Assembly (NCBI GenBank): GCA_017550035.1
Contig: JAFYLS010000059.1
Span: forward strand, 1-56,716
Length of the DNA stretch: 56,716 nt
Reading direction: 5' to 3'
From: Clostridia bacterium
Lineage (GTDB): Bacteria > Bacillota > Clostridia > Christensenellales > Aristaeellaceae
Shown: one piece after another, positions 24,440 to 32,025 of the stretch
How the letters are laid out: every line of letters begins with the position of its first letter
How positions within the stretch are numbered: position 1 is the first letter of the stretch
Notes under the pieces: model-generated
The model's database searches: none
The model's input: only the letters and a program-made list of their open reading frames with translations
Told to the model about the DNA's origin: nothing
Program-made: the position numbers and the translations under genes

Positions 24440-25687
24440 TTATGCACTCAAGTGTTTTGATCCCTGGGTATGGCGCCTACTGAACAAAGTAACCCCCGCA
24501 GCCAGGCACAACGGGAAAACAATAGCAAATGCAAAGCCGATCTTCATCACCGCTTCGCCGCTCTGCCCAAGCAGTGCCATCCACTGCGGATTTGCCATCA
24601 CCCAGTCCGTCACAGCGCCCACAGCTGCCGGTCCCAGACTGCAGCCTATATCGCCGCCCATGGCCAGCAGTGCATACATTGCCGTGCCGCCAAGGGGCAT
24701 GCGCGAAGAAGCCAGCGAATAGGTGCCCGGCCACATAACACCTACGGAAAAGCCGCACAGCGCACAGCCGATAAGCGAAAGCACAGGCCACGGAGAAAGA
24801 ATCACCAGCAAATAACAGAAAATGCACATCACGCCGCACACCACCAGAGGGCGGTGAACCGGCCACTTGATATACACGCCAAACAACACACGGGCCGTAC
24901 CCATGCACACTGCAAAGGCACAGGGGCCCATTAGGTCGCCCATGGATTTACTGACACCCAGACCCGTTTCCGCAAACAGGCTGGCCCACTGGCTCATGGC
25001 CTGTTCGGAAGCGCCTGCGCAAATCATGAACAGAAACAGCGACCAGAACATGGGCGTACGCAAAAGCTGCCAAAAAGGCATGGCCTTGCCTTCCTTTACC
25101 AAGGGGTACAAGGGAACTTTGAAGAACGCCAATAAACCAATGAGCGGAATCAATGCCCAAAGCAGAGGCAGATACATCCAGTTCTCCGTTCCGAACAGGG
25201 AAAAATACACGGTGGAAAGCAGCACAACCGCCACTACCCCCCAGCAATAGAAGGAGTGCAGAAGGCTCATGGCGCCGGGACCTGCTTCGGGACGAGGCAG
25301 AGAATCGTTAATCGGGCTGATGATTACTTCCAGCATGCCGCTGCCCGCTGATGCAACCGTGATGGCAATAAGCAGTGCCGCATAGGTATTTTCCATCACC
25401 ATCGGCAGCACGCTCATCAGCACAAGACCTAAAGTGCTCAGCAAAAAACTGCCCAGTGAATAAATACGGTAACCGATTCTGTCCACAAAAGGTGCAGAAA
25501 CCATGTCCACCGCAATCTGCACCACAAACAGCAGCACCACCAGCAAACTCAGCTGCGTCAGCGAAATATCGTAATGCGTTTGAAAGGTAACGAACAGCAG
25601 CGCAGGCAGATTGACAATAATAGCCTGCGTAATATAACCCATGTAGCAGGCACGCTGCGTATGCCGCCAGGTCAATTCTTTCTTCAT
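24440..25687 (-). CDS. MFS transporter, 12 transmembrane helices
   Basis: 415 residues from the ATG at 25687 (GGAGA upstream); the frame extends further but enters the preceding gene. The sequence opens MKKELTWRHTQRACYMGYITQAIIVNLPALLF and continues with twelve hydrophobic segments. The MFS loop 2-3 motif appears as FVDRIGYRIYSLGSFLLSTLG, and the polar central loop contains PLVKEGKAMPFWQLL. It resembles FHS/fucose-permease-like or sugar MFS members, but no substrate residue is diagnostic. It follows the glycosyltransferase-like membrane gene by 14 bases, probably in one transcript. The last gene before the murC terminator. Confidence 0.82.
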   Translation of the reverse strand: MKKELTWRHTQRACYMGYITQAIIVNLPALLFVTFQTHYDISLTQLSLLVVLLFVVQIAVDMVSAPFVDRIGYRIYSLGSFLLSTLGLVLMSVLPMVMENTYAALLIAITVASAGSGMLEVIISPINDSLPRPEAGPGAMSLLHSFYCWGVVAVVLLSTVYFSLFGTENWMYLPLLWALIPLIGLLAFFKVPLYPLVKEGKAMPFWQLLRTPMFWSLFLFMICAGASEQAMSQWASLFAETGLGVSKSMGDLMGPCAFAVCMGTARVLFGVYIKWPVHRPLVVCGVMCIFCYLLVILSPWPVLSLIGCALCGFSVGVMWPGTYSLASSRMPLGGTAMYALLAMGGDIGCSLGPAAVGAVTDWVMANPQWMALLGQSGEAVMKIGFAFAIVFPLCLAAGVTLFSRRHTQGSKHLSA

Positions 25688-25701
25688 GGCATCTCCGTTT
25701 C

Positions 25702-26904
25702 TTACAGGTGAATCCACAACGAACCCAGGAAAGTAAATAAAAATCCTGCAATCAGCACACACCACTGCCAGATGGGCAAACTGCGCTTGTCACTGCGCAT
25801 CAGCTGATAAAAGAATGCATACGGGATCAAATCCGCCGCATACCGCGCACCGAATTGATAACCGCCAAAGGTCCGGTGAAGCAGCAGCAGGAACATGTGT
25901 ACAAAGAATACGACCAGAATCAACACCTTTTCCCGGGTCATCTTCCGGCAAAAAGCATCGCGCACAAACCATACCGGCAGCAAAGCCAGAACAGGACATG
26001 CAATGAACATGGAAAAACCGAACTTCTGCAGATGCAGCGCCCCATCGTACATGGAAAAAGGAAGCCGGAACCAGAATTCACGGATGTTCTTTTCCACATG
26101 GCTCAAAGAAAACTGCTTCCCGCCCTGGAAGGAGAATTCCGGCAGATAGTTATGCCCGAATTCCAACGGATTTCCGAAGCGGACATAGTTATATACCGCA
26201 TAAGCCGCAGCCACCATTAGCCCCAGCACAATGCCCTTCCACATCCGTTTTGCCACATAGGAAAAGGCTGTATATTCCCGTTTGCACAGCGAAATATAAA
26301 TCAGCATCAGCGGCAAGCCATACAGGGCATTGAAAGGACGGCAGCCCACCGCCAGCGCATACAGAAACAACCCGATCGTAGGTTTATCCATGGCAATCAG
26401 GCAAATCGCACCGATTGTCAGGAAAAAGGCCAGCACCTGCGCATGATACCAGACTGCGCCTTCCAGCGTCAGCGGCAGCAGGGAAGAAGCAAAAGCAAGG
26501 AGAAAAGCGCCCAATGCCGCCTGCACTTTTCCATAGGCCGCACGGCGGAATGTAAAATACATCAGCAGACATGCGCCCATGGCATACAGTTTGACCAGCA
26601 GATTGTCCGGCGTCAATTCTCCAAACAGAAGCGTCAGCGGCCACAGAATGACCGACGGCACCGGCGGGAAAGACACATAATACTGCCCGTTAAAAATGGC
26701 CAGTTCCAGATGCACACGGTTTTCCACCCAGGTATGCCCATCCTGCCAGGCCAGCGCCTGCAGCGTATAGGTATTATAAGGCGAAGAACCCAGCGCCTGT
26801 ATCCCCGTTACAGCATGAAGCACAGCCCACATCCCTGCCATCAGCAGCAGCAAAATAAGCGGTGTGTAATCCGCTTTCCGTAACCGGTAAAAAGCATTAT
26901 GCAT
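25702..26904 (-). CDS. Multi-pass membrane protein, probable GT-C glycosyltransferase-like
   Basis: 400 residues from the ATG at 26904; an in-frame TTG lies nine codons earlier, and the ribosome site is weak for both. It has about ten hydrophobic segments. The first extracytoplasmic loop contains GSSPYNTYTLQALAWQDGHTWVENRVHLELAIFNGQYYVSFPPVPSVILWPL, with acidic residues where GT39/GT83-type lipid-linked-sugar transferases keep catalytic Asp/Glu. I infer a dolichyl/undecaprenyl-phosphate-sugar-using transferase or a DUF2723-like relative; the sugar is unknown. It is cotranscribed with the MFS gene. Confidence 0.6.
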   Translation of the reverse strand: MHNAFYRLRKADYTPLILLLLMAGMWAVLHAVTGIQALGSSPYNTYTLQALAWQDGHTWVENRVHLELAIFNGQYYVSFPPVPSVILWPLTLLFGELTPDNLLVKLYAMGACLLMYFTFRRAAYGKVQAALGAFLLAFASSLLPLTLEGAVWYHAQVLAFFLTIGAICLIAMDKPTIGLFLYALAVGCRPFNALYGLPLMLIYISLCKREYTAFSYVAKRMWKGIVLGLMVAAAYAVYNYVRFGNPLEFGHNYLPEFSFQGGKQFSLSHVEKNIREFWFRLPFSMYDGALHLQKFGFSMFIACPVLALLPVWFVRDAFCRKMTREKVLILVVFFVHMFLLLLHRTFGGYQFGARYAADLIPYAFFYQLMRSDKRSLPIWQWCVLIAGFLFTFLGSLWIHL

Positions 26905-27002
26905 CCGTGTCACATCCTTTGTCAGAATCAACCCACAACAAAATTCATTATATCAGAATCCAGCCTTTCGCTCAAGGCATTTTATTACATCAAACTCTGC
27001 TC

Positions 27003-27031
27003 TTGACAAAAAGCACGCCGAACATTATACT
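27003..27031 (+). promoter_or_regulatory. Near-consensus sigma-A promoter of the leader-peptide/methyltransferase unit
   Basis: TTGACA (27003-27008), 17-bp spacer, TATACT (27026-27031), 25 bases before a small ORF. Confidence 0.88.
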
Positions 27032-27055
27032 TACAAAAAAACAGGAAAGGCGGCT

Positions 27056-27133
27056 ATGCAAATGAAGATGACCCATTGCAATTATAACTGGCGCGGCTAT
27101 GCATCTGCATTGCCCGCATTTTGCTGCGTCTAA
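27056..27133 (+). CDS. Possible 25-residue leader peptide upstream of a methyltransferase
   Basis: A short ORF with ATG at 27056, AGGAAAGG just upstream and its own near-consensus promoter. The peptide opens MQMKMTHCNYNWRGY and ends in AFCCV; it has Trp, three Cys, two Tyr and no run of one residue. Its stop is 24 bases before a long hairpin that ends next to the methyltransferase ribosome site. The end of the ORF (27116-27125) can pair with 27147-27155, a segment that otherwise forms the base of the hairpin. This layout is that of a translational or transcriptional attenuator controlled by ribosome stalling. No homolog was recognised. Confidence 0.5.
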   Translation: MQMKMTHCNYNWRGYASALPAFCCV

Positions 27134-27150
27134 AAAAGCAACAAAAAGCA

Positions 27151-27199
27151 AATGCAACAGTGCAGAGAATCATTTTTCTGCACTGTTTATGTTTGCATT
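27151..27199 (+). promoter_or_regulatory. Leader hairpin with competing structure before the methyltransferase
   Basis: Inner stem 27157-27169 with 27174-27186 (ACAGTGCAGA / TCTGCACTGT plus GAA/TTT), outer stem AATGCAA (27151-27157) with TTGCATT (27193-27199). The ribosome site GAGGAGGA starts 6 bases after it. Lacks a clean U tract, so sequestration or pausing is as likely as termination. Confidence 0.5.
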
Positions 27200-27218
27200 C
27201 AAATGAGGAGGAAAGACC

Positions 27219-28007
27219 ATGAATCATCATAACCCCTTGCAAAACTACTACGAATCCCATCAGGAAGACGCCCGTTTGACAAGCCGACCCGGTCAGATAG
27301 AATTTATGACTACCATGCGCTGTATTGAACCCTGTCTTGCCCCCGGCTGCCGGGTTCTGGAAGTTGGCGCAGGTACAGGAAGATACAGTCTTACCATTGC
27401 ACAGAAGGGGTATCAGGTGGATGCCGTAGAGCTTTTTGAACATAACATCCAGATATTCAAAAGCAAAATCACCCGTGAACTTCCCATGCAAATTCATCAG
27501 GGAAATGCCCTGAACCTGTGTATGTTCCCGGACGAAACCTTTGACATTACACTGCTGCTGGGGCCTATGTACCATCTCTACACACGGGAAGACCAGCAGA
27601 AAGCGCTGCAGGAAGCGGTCAGAGTCACCAAAAAAGGCGGCATTGTGATGGCGGCTTATTGCATGAGCGATGCAGCCATATTGCAGCACGGCTTCATCCG
27701 GGGAAATACCAAATCTTTGATTGAGAACGGATTGTTGGAACCTGTGTCCTTCCGCACCCATTCCCGTCCGGAAGACATCATTGCCCTGCATCGGCCTTCG
27801 GATATTGTGCTTCTGCGCAAAGCCCTGCCGGTTACTCCTCTTCGTCTGGTTGCGACGGATGGTTTTGCTCACTTCATCCAAGATACCCTTGATGCCATGG
27901 ACGAAGAAAGTTTTGCACTCTATCTGCAGTACCACTTTGCCACCTGCGAACGCAGCGATCTGGTGGGCATATCCAACCACACACTGGATATTATGCAGCG
28001 CATCTGA
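27219..28007 (+). CDS. Class I SAM-dependent methyltransferase behind an attenuator-like leader
   Basis: 262 residues. Motif I is VLEVGAGTGRYSLTIAQKG, the acidic residue of motif II lies in VDAVELFEHNI, and motif IV is DITLLLGPMYHLYTREDQQKALQEAVRVTKKGG. The N-terminal region (NPLQNYYESHQEDARLTSRPGQIEF) and C-terminal helix bundle are typical of a Bacillota family annotated only as methyltransferase domain protein. GAGGAGGAAAG precedes the ATG. The strong promoter, short leader ORF and hairpin upstream suggest inducible expression, as for antibiotic-resistance methyltransferases; the substrate itself is not recognisable. Confidence 0.85.
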   Translation: MNHHNPLQNYYESHQEDARLTSRPGQIEFMTTMRCIEPCLAPGCRVLEVGAGTGRYSLTIAQKGYQVDAVELFEHNIQIFKSKITRELPMQIHQGNALNLCMFPDETFDITLLLGPMYHLYTREDQQKALQEAVRVTKKGGIVMAAYCMSDAAILQHGFIRGNTKSLIENGLLEPVSFRTHSRPEDIIALHRPSDIVLLRKALPVTPLRLVATDGFAHFIQDTLDAMDEESFALYLQYHFATCERSDLVGISNHTLDIMQRI

Positions 28008-28014
28008 ATCCGCA

Positions 28015-28055
28015 TCAAAAAAGCAGGCGTTCTCCTGTCATAGAAAACACCTGCT
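28015..28055 (-). terminator. Terminator of the GH127-like operon
   Basis: Minus strand stem GCAGGTGTTTTCT (28054-28042) with AGGAGAACGCCTGC (28036-28023), then six Ts (28022-28017). Confidence 0.8.
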
Positions 28056-28064
28056 CTGGTACAT

Positions 28065-29882
28065 TTATTCTTCGATCATGGGCATTTCGGTCATGCGCAG
28101 TTTGGCGCAGCCGTAGGGCCAGAGAGTCAGCGTACGCTTTTCGCTGATAGCCTTACGGCCTTTGGGCAGTTTGGCACAGACGGATTCATAACCGTCTTCC
28201 AGTTCCCATTCAACCAGCGCGCCATCGGTCAGAAGCACAACGGGCGGCTTTTCCGAAGAGAAAGGAATTGCATCCACATCCATTTCCCGCTTTTCAAAAT
28301 GCGTAGCATACAGGCCCAGATTCCAGTCCTTCTTTTCGCCCACATAGTCATAATCGCAATAAGGGAATTTGCGTTCCACACCGTTCTGAGTATATTCCTT
28401 CATCACCTTCTTATAGGCAAAGGGAGCCGCAAACACCAGAGAGCCGCACTTGACCGTTTTCAAATCATAGGGACGGTCCATAAGGGCGGGACGGACGTGG
28501 AACGAAATGCGCACTTCATGCTGACCTGCTTCAAATTCAAAGGTCAGCATTTCTTTCTCCGGACAGGCTTCCCCATTCACTTTCAGCGCAATGGCAAAGG
28601 AAGGCACACGCACTTTCAGAGTAAAGGGTTTCTTTGCATCTACCCGGTATACAAAACTGTTCTTGAAGGGATAATCCGTTTCCAGCGCGATATGCGCATG
28701 CTCGGTATCCAGTTCACAGGGAACAGGCACAGCATTCAGAATGGTATTTCCATCGTGCATGAACGCACTGAGCGCAAACTTGGGCCACCCCTGACCAAAG
28801 TTGGCCGTGCAGCAGCCAAAGTTGGGTTCCAGACCGAAACGATGGCTGTCATCCGCATTGGTACCGAAAATAGGACGTCCAAAGAATCGTTCGCAGGAAA
28901 TCTGATTGCTGATCTGGTCGTACTGATGGCACCACATATCGTCGCTGTTGGCTGCAGGCAGAGCATTGAATGCCAGCACTTCCAGCCGTTCTGCCCACTT
29001 TTTGTCCCCGGTTACAGCATAAAGATGTTCGTAAGCATACATCTGTTCCACCACAGAGCACAATTCGGTACCGCGGATGGGACTGAGGCCGCCCAAACAT
29101 TCATCACCGGTAAAAGTGCCTGCCGGCATACCGTTGAACTTTTCCAGAATATTCTGGAAGTATTCCGCCTGATCCTGATATGCTTCGCCCAGCAGTTCAT
29201 GGCTGACCGCCTCGAACTTCAGCATCATGGCGATATTGACGATATGGGTCTCCCAGCGCCACTTGTTAACGGGCTTTTCCCACAGATACACATTGTCGTA
29301 AAAATTGGTGCCCTGATCCCGGATCATTTTCGCCAGTTCACGAATCCAGGGTTCAGGCTTACGGGCGTAAAGGAAATTGAGAGCAATAAAGGCTTCGTAC
29401 CAGCGGTACTTGCCCCAGTCATGAAGCACCCACTTCCCTTCAGAAAGAAGATCGTAGTAATTCTTCATCACACGGCAGATGATATCCGGCACCCGTTCAT
29501 CCCGGGAACATTCGTAATACACCACCAGCACCTTGGAAATCAGGTGCACTGCCCATTTATCGTAGCCGGGAATTTCTTCATCCGTGCAGGGACAGATCCA
29601 TCCATCCTCCCGCTGCTGTGCAATGATAGCATCCACATACTTCTTCGCCCGGGCAATCAGATCCTCATCTTCCAGCAGATAGGCCATGGGAATAAAGCCG
29701 TCCAGCCAGTAAGGCACGCGTTCCCAGCCGTCCGCATCGCCGCCGATCCAGGCACTGTCGCGCACATCGCGCCACACCTTGTCCAGATTACCGCAAAGGC
29801 CCTGCGCCTGAATCTCCAATTGACGGCGCATCCAGCCTGCAGGCTTCAATTCGTTGGTTGTATAGAAATGCCACGTCTGCAT
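28065..29882 (-). CDS. GH127/DUF1680-like glycoside hydrolase (beta-L-arabinofuranosidase type)
   Basis: 605 residues from the ATG at 29882 with AAGGAGT upstream. An (alpha/alpha)6 barrel spans about 1-420: DGWERVPYWLDGFIPMAYLLEDEDL, YVDAIIAQQREDGWICP and GTFTGDECLGGLSPIRGTELC. The active-site signature NFGCCTANFGQGWPKFALSAF carries the vicinal Cys pair that, in GH127/GH146 enzymes, coordinates zinc with the nucleophile Cys; the Glu acid/base candidate lies in RGTELCSVVEQM. C-terminal beta domains follow. There is no signal peptide, so it acts inside the cell on imported oligosaccharides. It has its own promoter and closes the SIS/ROK/PepV cluster. Arabinose specificity is inferred. Confidence 0.82.
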   Translation of the reverse strand: MQTWHFYTTNELKPAGWMRRQLEIQAQGLCGNLDKVWRDVRDSAWIGGDADGWERVPYWLDGFIPMAYLLEDEDLIARAKKYVDAIIAQQREDGWICPCTDEEIPGYDKWAVHLISKVLVVYYECSRDERVPDIICRVMKNYYDLLSEGKWVLHDWGKYRWYEAFIALNFLYARKPEPWIRELAKMIRDQGTNFYDNVYLWEKPVNKWRWETHIVNIAMMLKFEAVSHELLGEAYQDQAEYFQNILEKFNGMPAGTFTGDECLGGLSPIRGTELCSVVEQMYAYEHLYAVTGDKKWAERLEVLAFNALPAANSDDMWCHQYDQISNQISCERFFGRPIFGTNADDSHRFGLEPNFGCCTANFGQGWPKFALSAFMHDGNTILNAVPVPCELDTEHAHIALETDYPFKNSFVYRVDAKKPFTLKVRVPSFAIALKVNGEACPEKEMLTFEFEAGQHEVRISFHVRPALMDRPYDLKTVKCGSLVFAAPFAYKKVMKEYTQNGVERKFPYCDYDYVGEKKDWNLGLYATHFEKREMDVDAIPFSSEKPPVVLLTDGALVEWELEDGYESVCAKLPKGRKAISEKRTLTLWPYGCAKLRMTEMPMIEE

Positions 29883-29921
29883 CACAGAACAACTCCTTGT
29901 TTTTCCTTTTTTGATGTTTCT

Positions 29922-29951
29922 ATTATAACAAATCCCTGTGCGCCGTGTCCA
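29922..29951 (-). promoter_or_regulatory. Internal promoter of the GH127-like gene, overlapping a hairpin
   Basis: Minus strand TGGACA (29951-29946), 18-bp spacer, TATAAT (29927-29922). It overlaps a 9-bp inverted repeat CCTGTGCGC / GCGCACAGG (29969-29961, 29943-29935) that may partly end the SIS transcript. Confidence 0.55.
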
Positions 29952-29992
29952 TAGACGATTGCGCACAGGGATGCAATATATACGCCTGATTG

Positions 29993-31060
29993 TCAGCTGT
30001 GGGTCTTGAAATAACTATACATGACGGTATGGTCAATCAGCTTGCTGATATCTCTGCCGCCGTCAACCGCCAGCACATAGCTCATCACCTGCAGCACGGC
30101 GCTCATTTCGATGCAGGCAAAGTCGCCGCCCTGCAAATCCAGCTTCAGGTCCTTTTCATCGATGGTATTCTGACCCACCACCAGCCCGTTCTGCCACACA
30201 TCCTTCATGTAGCAGGCCAGGCTGTGACCCTTGGCGCTTTCCTTGCCGCCATCATCCAATACTACAATGCAGTGGTTGTAGTCATAGCCGTAAGCAGGGC
30301 CGTGGAGGCCTTCTTCCAGTTCGTAACCGGCAGAGATGATCTGCGGCATTTCCCAGAGTTTTACGGCGCCTTCCAGGGCCACGCCGTACATGGCGCCGGG
30401 ACCGGTGAACATGATGCACTTGGAACGCAGCATCTGGCGTTTGACGGTCTGCATCCATGCTTCTGCCTGCGCAGTGATTTTCGCATGGCTTTCAGGCACA
30501 CGGGCAGCGGCTTCCATATATGCAGCAGCTTTTTCTTCGGTAAGGATTTTCCGCATCTTTCCCACATGAATGGCCAGCAGCATCAAATCCATTACACTGG
30601 CGGAATAGCCGATGGTGCGCATGGTGAATTCTTCAAAACCGCAGTTCAGTTCAATGTGATAATTCGCTTTCTGGGCAAGAGGCGATTCGTTGCTCCAGGT
30701 CATGGCAAGACAGCAGCAGCCAACGTTCTGCATTTCCTCCAGCGCCTGACACACCACTTTGGAAGTGCCGGTCTGAGACAGGAACACATACAGTGCTTTG
30801 CGGTTCACCGCATGACCGCCGGAAACACAGGCATTGGGCATAATAATGCTGGTGCGTACGCCAGTCACTTTCTCCATAAACGGCTGCGCCGTGGTAGCTG
30901 CGGTATAGGATGTACCCGAACCCACAATGACGATCTCGTTCAGTTCATCTATCTTTTCCGCCAGCAGTTGATTGAGACAGGCTTCGTTATCCGGCCATTC
31001 TTTAATAATTTGTTCCAGCACAGAGGGAATACGCTTGATACAATCCAGAATCGTAGACAT
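29993..31060 (-). CDS. Double-SIS domain sugar-phosphate isomerase/deaminase-like protein
   Basis: 355 residues made of two SIS folds, as in the isomerase half of GlmS and in AgaS/FrlB. The first SIS domain has VIVGSGTSYTAATTAQPFM and ALYVFLSQTGTSKVVCQAL (sugar-phosphate-binding SQTGTS). The second has CIMFTGPGAMYGVALEGAVKLWEM and SAGYELEEGLHGP, with a Glu-rich loop matching the GlmS/AgaS pattern. It probably isomerises, deaminates or deglycates an amino-sugar phosphate in the cytoplasm. AAAGGAG precedes the ATG. The start lies 14 bases after the ROK gene, so both are co-translated; the kinase may make its substrate. Confidence 0.83.
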   Translation of the reverse strand: MSTILDCIKRIPSVLEQIIKEWPDNEACLNQLLAEKIDELNEIVIVGSGTSYTAATTAQPFMEKVTGVRTSIIMPNACVSGGHAVNRKALYVFLSQTGTSKVVCQALEEMQNVGCCCLAMTWSNESPLAQKANYHIELNCGFEEFTMRTIGYSASVMDLMLLAIHVGKMRKILTEEKAAAYMEAAARVPESHAKITAQAEAWMQTVKRQMLRSKCIMFTGPGAMYGVALEGAVKLWEMPQIISAGYELEEGLHGPAYGYDYNHCIVVLDDGGKESAKGHSLACYMKDVWQNGLVVGQNTIDEKDLKLDLQGGDFACIEMSAVLQVMSYVLAVDGGRDISKLIDHTVMYSYFKTHS

Positions 31061-31074
31061 ACTCTTTACTCCTT

Positions 31075-32007
31075 TCAGCTATACAGTTTCTGACAGCCAA
31101 GGCCCACTGCCGCAGCGCCCATCAGCCCCGCATAATCAGGATTCAGCGCCGTCAGCACCACGCCTTTCTCCAGATGGCCCAGAGATTTGGGAATCATGGC
31201 ATCAATGATGCGGTCCAGCAGTTTTCCGTTGCTGATCAGTCCGCCGCCCACCACGGCAATCTCGGGGGAAAACACACACACGATATTGGAAATCATCAGT
31301 GCGCTGATTTTGACCAGCTGGTCCAGCAATTCATTTGCAAGGGCATCTCCCTTTTCTGCTGCATCAAACACCTGAAAACCCGTGACGCCCTGTTCCACAT
31401 AAGGTTTCAGAAGAGAATCAGGATGATCCTTGAGCTTCAGTTTTGCCTGATGAGCAAGCCCCATCCCGGAAGCGCGCATTTCTGCGCTGTCGCCTTCTCC
31501 GTAGTTCAGGTTCATATAACCCACTTCACCTGCGAAGCCATCACTCCCGCGGACAATTTTTCCGTTCACAATAAAGCCTGCCGCCATGCCCGTGCCCACA
31601 TTGAGATACAGCATATCCCGGCAGCCTTTACCGGCTCCGAACATACTTTCCGCCATCACGGCAGCCTTCACATCATTTTCGATATAACATTGGCAGTTGG
31701 GAAAGGCTTTTTTCATTTCATCCACCAGCGCAATGGTGGGCTCATAATCCCAGTTAGGCAGCCACAGCCCTTTTTCAAGGTCCACCATGCTGTTCACACC
31801 AATGCCGATGGTATCGGGCATTACGCCCTTTTCCCACCCCACCTGTTTTTCATAATCCCGGATATTGTCAAGGATGGACTGCATGACCTGTTCCTTTTTC
31901 AGTCCGGCAGTCACATAACGGCGCATATTCACCACGCTGGCATCTTCACGGACTTCCGCAACCAGCATTTTGGTTCCGCCTACATCCACAGCAATGCAGC
32001 TTTTCAT
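31075..32007 (-). CDS. ROK-family sugar kinase without the usual zinc motif
   Basis: 310 residues from the ATG at 32007 (GAGGAG upstream); an in-frame GTG six codons earlier is less likely. The phosphate-1 motif is IAVDVGGTKMLVAEV. Then come GIGVNSMVDLEKGLWLPNWDYEP, the catalytic base Asp in ENDVKAAVMAESMFGAGKG, and the adenosine region LYLNVGTGMAAGFIVNGKIVRGSDGFAGEVGYM. The CxCGxxGCxE zinc site found in most ROK kinases is absent. ROK kinases phosphorylate hexoses or amino sugars; the neighbour SIS enzyme suggests an amino sugar or ketose (inference). No helix-turn-helix is present, so it is not a repressor. Confidence 0.88.
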   Translation of the reverse strand: MKSCIAVDVGGTKMLVAEVREDASVVNMRRYVTAGLKKEQVMQSILDNIRDYEKQVGWEKGVMPDTIGIGVNSMVDLEKGLWLPNWDYEPTIALVDEMKKAFPNCQCYIENDVKAAVMAESMFGAGKGCRDMLYLNVGTGMAAGFIVNGKIVRGSDGFAGEVGYMNLNYGEGDSAEMRASGMGLAHQAKLKLKDHPDSLLKPYVEQGVTGFQVFDAAEKGDALANELLDQLVKISALMISNIVCVFSPEIAVVGGGLISNGKLLDRIIDAMIPKSLGHLEKGVVLTALNPDYAGLMGAAAVGLGCQKLYS

Positions 32008-32025
32008 AGGGTGTGCACTCCTCAC

